A DNA stretch of 64,000 nucleotides from Pristionchus mayeri (taxonomy: Eukaryota; Nematoda; Chromadorea; Rhabditida; Neodiplogasteridae): NCBI GenBank assembly GCA_036245805.1, contig BTRK01000006.1:21670365-21734364 (forward strand). The letters are read 5' to 3'. Below are positions 10,006 through 21,003 of the stretch, in pieces. Position 1 is the first letter of the stretch, and every line of letters starts with the position of its first letter. The translations under genes and the position numbers were made by a program. Below the pieces are notes generated by a model. That model did no database searches. It was given only the letters and a program-made list of their open reading frames with translations, and had not been told where the DNA came from.

Positions 10006-10011
10006 ATTGAA
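10006..10011. repeat. Target-site duplication, right
   Basis: Second copy of ATTGAA, right after the residual LTR end GAGTCGCTAC. Together with the left copy it proves that the whole 8-kb block was added to the arm. Confidence 0.85.
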
Positions 10012-10126
10012 AGCGATTGTATTTATGAATGTATTTATTGAGCTCTCTCGATGAAGAGAAGACTAGATAAAGGCCAATGACGTTATTCGAACAAATGAAT
10101 TTGTTATATCATACAATATAAATATA

Positions 10127-10787
10127 TTAAATCGTTGGTCTTCTCCAAGCAATCCATCCTTTGAAGATGGGGAATTCGAAGATAGCTGCGTCGAATACAG
10201 ATTCTTCTTCGTCCTTCTTTTCTGAAATCATTCATTTGAATACATATTATTTTAAATATAAAAGATGTGCAGATGTAAAACATACCGATATCGTTGGTGG
10301 CAATCCATTTGGCGACGGGATTGATAGAATTGGAAGAGGAAGAGGAGGAAGAAGAGGAGAGAGAGGGAGGAGGCATCGAGGAACGAAGCTGACGATCAAT
10401 TTCATGTCGATCTCCGTAGAAAATGTCCGAGTGCTCCTCCCGAATCGCTTTCGCTTCCATTCCCTGTGATAAGTAATGTTGAATACATGGATTGATGCAA
10501 GGTTATCGATGAAATTATATTATAATGGAACTTACTTTGATAGTGCATTCTTCATCCGGAGTGAATCGAACACGGGGATGCTCGAATTGAAGGACGGTGA
10601 AGGCGTTGATAATCTCATTCACCGATTCACGATCGATGTCTTCCATCAGTTGAGGAGGAGAAGGCATCAGATGATGAGGAGAGTAGAAATACTGGTCGAA
10701 TGAATCCCACGAAGTGAAGGGAATTGGAGTGAACCACACCATGGAAGGGCAGTTGATGGGATAAGAGAAAGCAGAAGGATGAGACAT
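10127..10787 (-). CDS. Gene A, left copy: unrecognised 174-residue protein
   Basis: Three exons (10,536-10,787; 10,286-10,463; 10,127-10,221) with closing phases. The start MSHPSAFSYPINCPSM follows a TATA-like GATATAAATACC about 40 bases upstream, so transcription probably begins close to the ATG. The protein is Pro/Ser/aromatic-rich at the N-terminus, then acidic and helical (MEDIDRESVNEIINAF), then has a serine run of nine, and ends with FEFPIFKGWIAWRRPTI. No signal peptide or membrane span is visible. The family is not recognised. It is the outermost gene of the palindrome and points away from the P0-t copy beside it. Confidence 0.75.
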
Positions 10788-11792
10788 CAGTGTAGCTAAT
10801 GAACTGTTTCGAGCTGGTCGAGGGTATTTATATCTACTGGTAATGTTAGGATGCTTCCGACCTCACGCATTCCACAGCCTGTAAATGGACGGTTAATGAT
10901 TGTTTATGATTGAGTAATTGGAGGGTTAATAATCGGTTTATGATTCATAATGATTGCGGATAGTGGTCTTTTTCTTTTAATAAGAGAGAGTGTAAATAAC
11001 AACAAAAGTGATGATAGTAGGAAATATATCTCCTTCACTTCAATTCATCGTATAGAAACTGATGAATACCTGTCCTCTATCCTCTCTTTACTTGTTCTCG
11101 GTTGCATAGTGAGTGCAAAACTCAACTTTCGCCCATCAATTATTTCGTATAAATTCAAACCTTATATAGAATGATCTTACTTTTCGAATGATAGTCAGTT
11201 TGCGGAAATTCCGCTGAGTTCGCCGTCAGCCCCTACATCTTTGTGCTTTTTTTGAAGAGACCCTCGATAATTATGCAACATATATTTGATGTTTGATTGT
11301 ACGTCAATATATCAAATGTCGAGTGATAATTGAATCTCCCGATAGCATTTCCCCCCATTTCTCCACTAGTTTGTTGCGAAGTAAAGGAAAAATCTATTTC
11401 AAACTGGAATCTTGCACAATCTAGCTGTCTTGGAAGCCAGAGGGTACGTTATTCTCTTGAAACATTGCACAATCTTGGGACATATCCCTCTCCTCGTCTG
11501 GGCTCTCATCAAATTGCATGCTCTCTCTCGCCCATAATGAGAGAGATTCAGGGCTAGAGGGCTTTCCTACACCCTCCCTCACCCCTCCATCCCCATCTCA
11601 TTTATTCGCTCTATTCCACTCATAACTCAAACAACAATTCATTTCACTTTTCAAGTCCCTCCATCGTAACTCATTCCATCTCGTGCTAATTGGTCGATCT
11701 CATCAATCCATTACTTCTTTCATATTTCCATAATCCCGTTGCATCATTGCAGTGTCTTTAAACCCTCATCGGGCTCTCTTTATCCCACAAAG
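10788..11792. other. Divergent intergenic region between gene A and P0-t
   Basis: It holds the gene A promoter (TATA-like motif near 10,825) and the P0-t upstream region. It also contains an ATATATCAAATG-rich stretch and a block (11,340-11,560) that recurs in altered form next to the fourth P0-t copy (26,820-27,010). No exon is supported. Confidence 0.5.
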
Positions 11793-12983
11793 ATGGTTAG
11801 AGAAGACAAGTCTGCTTGGAAGGCTGCTTACTTCGCCAAGGTCGCCGATCTCTTCGATCGCTTCCCCAAGTGCGCCATTGTCAACGTCGACAACGTAGGA
11901 TCGAAGCAACTGCAGATGATCCGCCACCAAATGAGGGGTCAGTTGTCATTTGCATGTTATGACCCAGGGAAGAACAAGAGAATGGGATGAAACACGTAGC
12001 TCACAATTGGTACCCTGGACTGTAACTCGTCATTAAAATACAATAAATGGTGTAAATTGGAGATGAAGCAGTGATCCTTCTGGGAAAGAACACACTGATT
12101 CGGAAGGCGATCCGTTCTCTCGTCGACAAGAATCCCGCCGTTGAGAAGATACTCCCACGCATCGTAGATAACGTCGGATTAGTCTTCACCAAGGAGGATC
12201 TACCTGAGATTCGAGACAAGCTCATCAAGAACAAAAGAGTTAGTGTCTACCAACCATGATTATACTACTAATTACACTAGTATTTAATATGATACATATC
12301 TCATCACTGACCATCATTTTTCAGGGTGCACCGGCCAAGGCAGGCTCTATCGCTCCTTCGGATGTTCATCTGCCTCCGCAGAACACGGGAATGGCGCCCG
12401 ACAAGACGTCGTTCTTCCAGGCTCTCCAGATTCCAACCAAGATCGTCAGAGGATCCATCGAGATTATCAACGAGGTTAGACATCAAAGATCGAATATCTT
12501 TGTCGTCCTCCATTTATACGTTGAGATTTAAAAAAAGATTGCTAATAATTTCTTCTCTCAGGTTCACCTCATCTCTTCGGGAGACAAAGTGGGTGCATCT
12601 GAGGCTGCTCTACTGAATATGCTGGGAATCACTCCCTTCTCTTATGGACTAGATGCCCTCCAGGTTAATATTCATCTTCATTCCAACAGTGAGAGAGAAC
12701 GATGAATGATGAGTGACTAGAGTGGCTTTCATCAAATGGCACTATTTCATCTCTTCTTCATCCAAGTCCCATTCAGGTCTATGATGACGGTGTCCTCTAC
12801 TCTCCTCATCTACTCGATCTATCCGCATCTGAAATCCGCATCCGCTTCCTTCGCGTTGTCCGCGACGTCGCGGCACTCTCCCTCGCCATCTCGTACCCAA
12901 CTGCAGCCTCTGTTGCCCACTCCCTCGCTATCGGTCTACTGAATATGCTCGCTGTGTCTACTGTAACTGACATCGCCCTCTAA
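11793..12983 (+). CDS. P0-t copy 1: ribosomal P0-like protein lacking the stalk tail
   Basis: Five exons (11,793-11,937; 12,063-12,238; 12,325-12,474; 12,562-12,663; 12,777-12,983) encode 259 residues. The sequence is clearly ribosomal stalk protein P0 (uL10): [38 protein letters not shown], then the P0-specific insertion (GAPAKAG ... [21 protein letters not shown]) and [12 protein letters not shown]0 binds 28S rRNA at the GTPase centre and carries P1/P2 on a C-terminal helical spine and acidic tail. Here the protein stops after TVTDIAL, about 55-60 residues early, with no spine helix, Ala-rich hinge or GFGLFD end. Rather than a retrocopy it keeps introns. MRT4 is unlikely because the P0-specific insertion is intact. 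Confidence 0.88.
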
Positions 12984-13462
12984 TGAGCATTGTTCGGATA
13001 CTGAAATGATAAATGGATGATTATTATCTTCGCTTATTATATTGTGCCGATTGTCCATTACAAAAATTCATGTAATGCCCGGAATGCAATAACCGCTTGT
13101 TAGTGTACTCTATCTTCCGTGATCCAGTTTCCGCAAACTGGTACCATTGGCGCGAATCTTTATTTTTCAATTTAATGTTCCTTAGTGAACCTGTTATATT
13201 TCCAAATTTCATGCAATTGTGTTCGCATATCACAGCATATACTTATGGTCCATTCATAGTCGACAAGTGTGGGTCGCTTTCCAAATTTCTTTCATAGTCT
13301 TGAATGGCAGGCCGGTGAGAGAACTCAGAAATTACGAGAGTGACTCCTCAGGTTTTCTAGACTATACAAACATAATTATTAATATGATGATATTCCACTC
13401 TTGATTCCCCTCTTCATTCTTGATGTTGCGCCTATCCCAAATAGTCCCAATTATTGGTTACT

Positions 13463-15851
13463 ATGACTACTCCCATCCGCCAGATGATACAACCCCTCTC
13501 CTCGCATCCAACTATCGAGTTGCCCTTCCTTCCTTCTCATTCCTTCTTCACAAGTAATTCAGCCAGTGTGAGTCATTAATATTATTTCTCAATTTTTATA
13601 CAATTGTCATAATTCATTCATTTTTAAATATTTTAAAATTCAAAACAAGACAACAGCCATGCGTTTCGAGGGCCAGGCGAACAATTCACTCTTTTCAGAA
13701 GAACTTCCAATCCTCAAGACGCAACTCATAAGCGATACCATGAACATCTCGCAGAGGAGACAAAAGTTCGCTCGGGTATGCACATAATATATGTTGGGTC
13801 TGTGAATTCAATGAAACTTTTCGCTATTAATCGATAAGTCAAAGCTTGAACACATTGTAAGGCATCCCCCTTACGGGAGAGGAGCACTCAAGCTGTGTTA
13901 GCAGGAAAGAAATGTGTCCGTTCTATTCGATATTCCACTCAGTATGACGGTGTATGGAGTATCTAAAGCTAGAAAGAGACTAATTTTCAAACTCCTTTCC
14001 TCCTCATGCTCTATTGTTGACTCTACTGGGAAGAAGTGTATTTTCAGTTTTCTCGTTTTTACCATGAAAGTGTTGGGAATGCGAGGTATGGGGGGCCTAA
14101 GGCATCAAATCCTCTTCTTTATAATGAGTCAATGGAAAGTTCATATTGCGAACTTGCAGAAATGGTTCAAATCGTCCCAATCCGGAGAGAAATGGATCTG
14201 GAGGGATTATGAATACACAGTCACCATCAACGGGAAGACGACGACGAGGAGAATCTCGTCGATGCTGACGAGAGAGATTCAGATCACATCGAGAGTCCTC
14301 CGTCTACCTCGAGAGGAGACACTCGAAGCGACCAAGATAGCATTCATCGTGAGTCCCTTCCTTTTAACTCTACTCGCATTCTTTTTTTTGCATTTTAGTG
14401 TAGCAATTTATCAAAAATATGAAATAGTTCAGTGGACATGGTTCGAAGAGAGCAATAATTTGTCTACGCTCGAGTCGCGATGATTCCATGAAAATCAAAA
14501 ATAATTTGTATTATACTTGAGCATGCATGGAAATAATTATCCTAACCACAATTACGTGAACATTCGCTGCGAGACTGTTCATGATCTTCAGATTGCTTTG
14601 CAATTGCAAGGGACGATGAGTGGTTTCGACACCAACAGAAAGTGCTACACATACACCTTCAAGAGAGAAATCGTAAGTCACTGGCTTTATCTCTGCCTCG
14701 ATTAGAGGGAAATAGACTTGGGAAATTCAACTGGGAACCGATCAATTTAATGCTGAGCATTTTTTAAAACGTGAACATCGCTATTTTTCGCATAGAAAAC
14801 TAGCGGTTTTGAACTTGCCATATAGCAGGAAATGAAGCGTTAAGTAGAGTACTAATTTCCCATCACTCTCCCGCTTTCCTTGCTTGCAGCACGACTCGGC
14901 AGCAGCAGCTGCTGCAAGTGCTGCAGTGGATGCAAAGACTGCGAGGATTGCTCGAATGATTGCTGCAGCGACCAGAGCGAGGAAGGAGAAGGCACGGAAG
15001 GGGAGAGAGGAGGCTCTCAGGGTACGGACGCTCTTTCTATCTGCAGAAAAGTAGATATGGAGACCGAATTAAGAGTTTTAACTTTTAAAAAATACTTCGG
15101 TCAAAATTTTGACTCAATTTCAGATAAATGGCGTTGCTAATCCGCGAATGGCTGCAGTCCTCGTACAGAGACAACGCCAGACAGTGCAGGTAGGACTATC
15201 AGAGATATTTCCGTTTTCGAGATCATTGATTGATACTACAAGAGTGGAAAGAGGGCGGGGCGAAAGAGAGAGAAACCATTACTCAAGTTCTCTTTTTTTC
15301 GCAATAGGTATGGCTGGTCGAATAGGAGTTCTCGAACTATCATCATTCACACCCTCTTCTGTTGTTCTCTGCCTGTGAGCTGCATGGGTCTATTTCAGAG
15401 AAACGCTGCTTCTTCATCTCAAGCGCAGGCGCTGCTCAATCTACAGCCACTGCAGGTGGGACTCGCTACAATAGCATCTCAATTAGATCGTGCGCTCGAT
15501 AAGTACACTGAATTGAAGGTGAAGGGCACAACTTCTGCGCAGGCGAGTGCAACACACACTCAGATGACAGGACATCAACCACAGCAGATTCAAAGATTTC
15601 TTATACCAAAATATGATCAGGTCACAAGTATGAAGTGGGGATATTCAGAATATCGTTCACTTTTTCTGTAAAAGCAGCAGTCCATTTCTTCTACGAGTGT
15701 GAGTAATTCTCAGAGCATGGGAGCTACTTCATCTTCTCTCGATGGGGCGACGTCCACTTCAAGCACTCTCACGAAGCAGAACTCGTCAAGATGGTTCAAC
15801 TTCACTCTCCCTCGTCTCTCTATGTCTCGTGTCTGGAAATTGTTCTTTTGA
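13463..15851 (+). CDS. Gene C, left copy: unrecognised 365-residue protein
   Basis: Eight exons with closing phases (13,463-13,567; 13,650-13,775; 14,160-14,348; 14,592-14,672; 14,890-15,021; 15,124-15,189; 15,399-15,620; 15,675-15,851). The product starts MTTPIRQMIQPLSSHPTIEL. A central globular part (KWFKSSQSGEKWIWRDYEYT ... GKTTTRRISSMLTREIQ) is followed by an alanine-rich, arginine-rich helix (AAAAAASAAVDAKTARIARM), a glutamine-rich stretch and a serine/threonine-rich tail ending MSRVWKLFF. No signal peptide or clear membrane span. It lies downstream of P0-t on the same strand, with its 3' end facing the palindrome centre. Family not recognised; the Ala/Arg helix could bind nucleic acid, which is only a guess. 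Confidence 0.72.
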
Positions 15852-16513
15852 GTGGACAGTGTCCCTGATTCTTGTCTCGACTCCAGATATGTCTAGTCTG
15901 ATCACAATATCCCTGTTAGCCAGTTCCTCTTCGTGTTGTCTAGTCCCGACCACCTATCCTTCCATCTGTCTTTTCCTGTCCTCTTCTCGATCTACAAGCT
16001 CTGGATGTTTCCATATTGTTTCTTTCCTATTTTACTGTCAAGGCATTGAATTGTTTTTTTCATGGAAATGAATATTTATACAGTGGGAGAACAAATAATA
16101 CGGAATGAATTTAGGAAGAATTGCAGCTTCACTCGGTCGTTCAATTGTTGGCGGTGCTTCCGAGGACACAGTAATCAGTGTTGCTGAAGAGGAGAATATC
16201 GGAAAGAGGAGAAAAAATTCAGCAACACTGATTACTGTGTCCTCGGAAGCACCGCCAACAATTGAACGACCGAGTGAAGCTGCAATTCTTCCTAAATTTT
16301 CCATGAAAAAACAATTCAATGCCTTGACAGTAAAATAGGAAAGAAACAATATGGAAACATCCAGAGCTTGTAGATCGAGAAGAGGACAGGAAAAGACAGA
16401 TGGAAGGATAGGTGGTCGGGACTAGACAACACGAAGAGGAACTGGCTAACAGGGATATTGTGATCAGACTAGACATATCTGGAGTCGAGACAAGAATCAG
16501 GGACACTGTCCAC
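15852..16513. other. Palindrome centre between two convergent gene C copies
   Basis: The 3' flanks of the two gene C copies meet here. The axis spacer (16,189-16,217) is GAGGAGAATATCGGAAAGAGG followed by an A-rich run. Arms of 83 bases on either side are exact complements by eye (from TTCAGCAACAC outward). The left side carries about 41 extra bases (16,075-16,115) with TGA at both ends. I see no gene in it. Confidence 0.8.
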
Positions 16514-18902
16514 TCAAAAGAACAATTTCCAGACACGAGACATAGAGAGACGAGGGAGAGTGAAGTTGAACCATCTTGACGAGTTCTGCTTCGTGAGAGT
16601 GCTTGAAGTGGACGTCGCCCCATCGAGAGAAGATGAAGTAGCTCCCATGCTCTGAGAATTACTCACACTCGTAGAAGAAATGGACTGCTGCTTTTACAGA
16701 AAAAGTGAACGATATTCTGAATATCCCCACTTCATACTTGTGACCTGATCATATTTTGGTATAAGAAATCTTTGAATCTGCTGTGGTTGATGTCCTGTCA
16801 TCTGAGTGTGTGTTGCACTCGCCTGCGCAGAAGTTGTGCCCTTCACCTTCAATTCAGTGTACTTATCGAGCGCACGATCTAATTGAGATGCTATTGTAGC
16901 GAGTCCCACCTGCAGTGGCTGTAGATTGAGCAGCGCCTGCGCTTGAGATGAAGAAGCAGCGTTTCTCTGAAATAGACCCATGCAGCTCACAGGCAGAGAA
17001 CAACAGAAGAGGGTGTGAATGATGATAGTTCGAGAACTCCTATTCGACCAGCCATACCTATTGCGAAAAAAAGAGAACTTGAGTAATGGTTTCTCTCTCT
17101 TTCGCCCCGCCCTCTTTCCACTCTTGTAGTATCAATCAATGATCTCGAAAACGGAAATATCTCTGATAGTCCTACCTGCACTGTCTGGCGTTGTCTCTGT
17201 ACGAGGACTGCAGCCATTCGCGGATTAGCAACGCCATTTATCTGAAATTGAGTCAAAATTTTGACCGAAGTATTTTTTAAAAGTTAAAACTCTTAATTCG
17301 GTCTCCATATCTACTTTTCTGCAGATAGAAAGAGCGTCCGTACCCTGAGAGCCTCCTCTCTCCCCTTCCGTGCCTTCTCCTTCCTCGCTCTGGTCGCTGC
17401 AGCAATCATTCGAGCAATCCTCGCAGTCTTTGCATCCACTGCAGCACTTGCAGCAGCTGCTGCTGCCGAGTCGTGCTGCAAGCAAGGAAAGCGGGAGAGT
17501 GATGGGAAATTAGTACTCTACTTAACGCTTCATTTCCTGCTATATGGCAAGTTCAAAACCGCTAGTTTTCTATGCGAAAAATAGCGATGTTCACGTTTTA
17601 AAAAATGCTCAGCATTAAATTGATCGGTTCCCAGTTGAATTTCCCAAGTCTATTTCCCTCTAATCGAGGCAGAGATAAAGCCAGTGACTTACGATTTCTC
17701 TCTTGAAGGTGTATGTGTAGCACTTTCTGTTGGTGTCGAAACCACTCATCGTCCCTTGCAATTGCAAAGCAATCTGAAGATCATGAACAGTCTCGCAGCG
17801 AATGTTCACGTAATTGTGGTTAGGATAATTATTTCCATGCATGCTCAAGTATAATACAAATTATTTTTGATTTTCATGGAATCATCGCGACTCGAGCGTA
17901 GACAAATTATTGCTCTCTTCGAACCATGTCCACTGAACTATTTCATATTTTTGATAAATTGCTACACTAAAATGCAAAAAAAAGAATGCGAGTAGAGTTA
18001 AAAGGAAGGGACTCACGATGAATGCTATCTTGGTCGCTTCGAGTGTCTCCTCTCGAGGTAGACGGAGGACTCTCGATGTGATCTGAATCTCTCTCGTCAG
18101 CATCGACGAGATTCTCCTCGTCGTCGTCTTCCCGTTGATGGTGACTGTGTATTCATAATCCCTCCAGATCCATTTCTCTCCGGATTGGGACGATTTGAAC
18201 CATTTCTGCAAGTTCGCAATATGAACTTTCCATTGACTCATTATAAAGAAGAGGATTTGATGCCTTAGGCCCCCCATACCTCGCATTCCCAACACTTTCA
18301 TGGTAAAAACGAGAAAACTGAAAATACACTTCTTCCCAGTAGAGTCAACAATAGAGCATGAGGAGGAAAGGAGTTTGAAAATTAGTCTCTTTCTAGCTTT
18401 AGATACTCCATACACCGTCATACTGAGTGGAATATCGAATAGAACGGACACATTTCTTTCCTGCTAACACAGCTTGAGTGCTCCTCTCCCGTAAGGGGGA
18501 TGCCTTACAATGTGTTCAAGCTTTGACTTATCGATTAATAGCGAAAAGTTTCATTGAATTCACAGACCCAACATATATTATGTGCATACCCGAGCGAACT
18601 TTTGTCTCCTCTGCGAGATGTTCATGGTATCGCTTATGAGTTGCGTCTTGAGGATTGGAAGTTCTTCTGAAAAGAGTGAATTGTTCGCCTGGCCCTCGAA
18701 ACGCATGGCTGTTGTCTTGTTTTGAATTTTAAAATATTTAAAAATGAATGAATTATGACAATTGTATAAAAATTGAGAAATAATATTAATGACTCACACT
18801 GGCTGAATTACTTGTGAAGAAGGAATGAGAAGGAAGGAAGGGCAACTCGATAGTTGGATGCGAGGAGAGGGGTTGTATCATCTGGCGGATGGGAGTAGTC
18901 AT
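16514..18902 (-). CDS. Gene C, right copy
   Basis: Mirror image of 13,463-15,851, with the same eight-exon structure and no visible coding difference. The two copies are tail-to-tail, about 660 bases apart. Near identity means expression of the two copies cannot be separated by sequence except through rare single-base differences. Confidence 0.72.
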
Positions 18903-19381
18903 AGTAACCAATAATTGGGACTATTTGGGATAGGCGCAACATCAAGAATGAAGAGGGGAATCAAGAGTGGAATATCATCATATTAATAATTATGTTTGTA
19001 TAGTCTAGAAAACCTGAGGAGTCACTCTCGTAATTTCTGAGTTCTCTCACCGGCCTGCCATTCAAGACTATGAAAGAAATTTGGAAAGCGACCCACACTT
19101 GTCGACTATGAATGGACCATAAGTATATGCTGTGATATGCGAACACAATTGCATGAAATTTGGAAATATAACAGGTTCACTAAGGAACATTAAATTGAAA
19201 AATAAAGATTCGCGCCAATGGTACCAGTTTGCGGAAACTGGATCACGGAAGATAGAGTACACTAACAAGCGGTTATTGCATTCCGGGCATTACATGAATT
19301 TTTGTAATGGACAATCGGCACAATATAATAAGCGAAGATAATAATCATCCATTTATCATTTCAGTATCCGAACAATGCTCA

Positions 19382-20572
19382 TTAGAGGGCGATGTCAGTT
19401 ACAGTAGACACAGCGAGCATATTCAGTAGACCGATAGCGAGGGAGTGGGCAACAGAGGCTGCAGTTGGGTACGAGATGGCGAGGGAGAGTGCCGCGACGT
19501 CGCGGACAACGCGAAGGAAGCGGATGCGGATTTCAGATGCGGATAGATCGAGTAGATGAGGAGAGTAGAGGACACCGTCATCATAGACCTGAATGGGACT
19601 TGTTTGAAGAAGAGATGAAATAGTGCCATTTGATGAAAGCCACTCTAGTCACTCATCATTCATCGTTCTCTCTCACTGTTGGAATGAAGATGAATATTAA
19701 CCTGGAGGGCATCTAGTCCATAAGAGAAGGGAGTGATTCCCAGCATATTCAGTAGAGCAGCCTCAGATGCACCCACTTTGTCTCCCGAAGAGATGAGGTG
19801 AACCTGAGAGAAGAAATTATTAGCAATCTTTTTTTAAATCTCAACGTATAAATGGAGGACGACAAAGATATTCGATCTTTGATGTCTAACCTCGTTGATA
19901 ATCTCGATGGATCCTCTGACGATCTTGGTTGGAATCTGGAGAGCCTGGAAGAACGACGTCTTGTCGGGCGCCATTCCCGTGTTCTGCGGAGGCAGATGAA
20001 CATCCGAAGGAGCGATAGAGCCTGCCTTGGCCGGTGCACCCTGAAAAATGATGGTCAGTGATGAGATATGTATCATATTAAATACTAGTGTAATTAGTAG
20101 TATAATCATGGTTGGTAGACACTAACTCTTTTGTTCTTGATGAGCTTGTCTCGAATCTCAGGTAGATCCTCCTTGGTGAAGACTAATCCGACGTTATCTA
20201 CGATGCGTGGGAGTATCTTCTCAACGGCGGGATTCTTGTCGACGAGAGAACGGATCGCCTTCCGAATCAGTGTGTTCTTTCCCAGAAGGATCACTGCTTC
20301 ATCTCCAATTTACACCATTTATTGTATTTTAATGACGAGTTACAGTCCAGGGTACCAATTGTGAGCTACGTGTTTCATCCCATTCTCTTGTTCTTCCCTG
20401 GGTCATAACATGCAAATGACAACTGACCCCTCATTTGGTGGCGGATCATCTGCAGTTGCTTCGATCCTACGTTGTCGACGTTGACAATGGCGCACTTGGG
20501 GAAGCGATCGAAGAGATCGGCGACCTTGGCGAAGTAAGCAGCCTTCCAAGCAGACTTGTCTTCTCTAACCAT
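19382..20572 (-). CDS. P0-t copy 2
   Basis: Exons 20,428-20,572; 20,127-20,302; 19,891-20,040; 19,702-19,803; 19,382-19,588. It has the same protein and the same early stop as copy 1. It lies in the right arm as the true mirror of copy 1 and is followed outward by a second, tandem copy. The intronic sequence next to exon 5 differs from copy 1 (TTTGAAG against ATGAAG), one of the few arm-specific marks. Confidence 0.87.
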
Positions 20573-20806
20573 CTTTGTGGGATAAAGAGAGCCCGATGAG
20601 GGTTTAAAGACACTGCAATGATGCAACGGGATTATGGAAATATGAAAGAAGTAATGGATTGATGAGATCGACCAATTAGCACGAGATGGAATGAGTTACG
20701 ATGGAGGGACTTGAAAAGTGAAATGAATTGTTGTTTGAGTTATGAGTGGAATAGAGCGAATAAATGAGATGGGGATGGAGGGGTGAGGGAGGGTGTAGGA
20801 AAGCAG

Positions 20807-20957
20807 TAGAAGGACCAAAAGGAGAGCGACCTCTCCATAGGGAGACTCGTTGAATGAATGAACAATCCCATTCGAGATTCTCCTCTGTTCTAGTGGGCGG
20901 GGCTAACTACTACTGTGTCCATAGCCGAAGTTATAATTTTTCGAACTCTTTAAATAC
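20807..20957. repeat. Spacer of the P0-t tandem array
   Basis: This 150-bp spacer separates the duplicated blocks 19,336-20,806 and 20,958-22,428. Its two halves match the two flanks of copy 4: GAAGGACCAAAAGGAGAGCG...GGGCGGGGCTAACTA recurs near 26,715-26,820, and AATTTTTCGAACTCTTTAAAT recurs near 25,235-25,260. This makes it the junction of an older repeat unit. Confidence 0.75.
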
Positions 20958-21003
20958 AGATAATAATCATCCATTTATCATTTCAGTATCCGAACAATGC
21001 TCA

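Larger units (their letters stand above)
2014..10006 (-). mobile_element. BEL/Pao LTR retrotransposon with a partial tandem second copy
   Basis: In the minus-strand sense the order is: the first 14 or so bases of an LTR (about 9,993-10,006), the 3' end of pol (9,202-9,993), a complete LTR (8,499-9,201), the full gag-pol interior (2,717-8,498) and a complete LTR (2,014-2,716). The whole block is flanked by the 5-6 bp duplication ATTGAA/TTGAA at 2,008-2,013 and 10,006-10,011, and the right palindrome arm has the site once. It therefore behaves as a single insertion event, or as a tandem element that lost most of its outer unit after insertion. LTRs begin TGTAGCGAC. The two full LTRs and the two pol ends appear identical, so the insertion is very young. 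Confidence 0.93.
1818..16188 (+). repeat. Giant palindrome, left arm
   Basis: This arm is the reverse complement of 16,218-24,173 over its whole length, interrupted by the BEL/Pao insertion (2,014-10,006). From the axis outwards the coordinate sums are constant: 32,365 from gene C to P0-t, then 33,987 for gene A, the difference of 1,622 being the extra P0-t unit in the right arm. Differences between arms are few single bases (for example an Ile/Lys codon change in an open frame next to the last P0-t exon, and a Tyr/His change near 11,450) plus a 41-bp indel near 16,075-16,115. The outer limit is where 1,819 and 24,171 diverge. Confidence 0.95.

Noticed and set aside
11793..12983. P0-t genes as MRT4 (P0-like ribosome assembly factor, naturally short)
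   Set aside because: They contain the P0-specific insertion ([28 protein letters not shown]) and MVREDK start; MRT4 sequences differ there.
16105..16338. Open frame reading into its own mirror at the palindrome centre
   Set aside because: It is produced by the palindrome itself: the same peptide segment is read from both strands, with no intron or start context.
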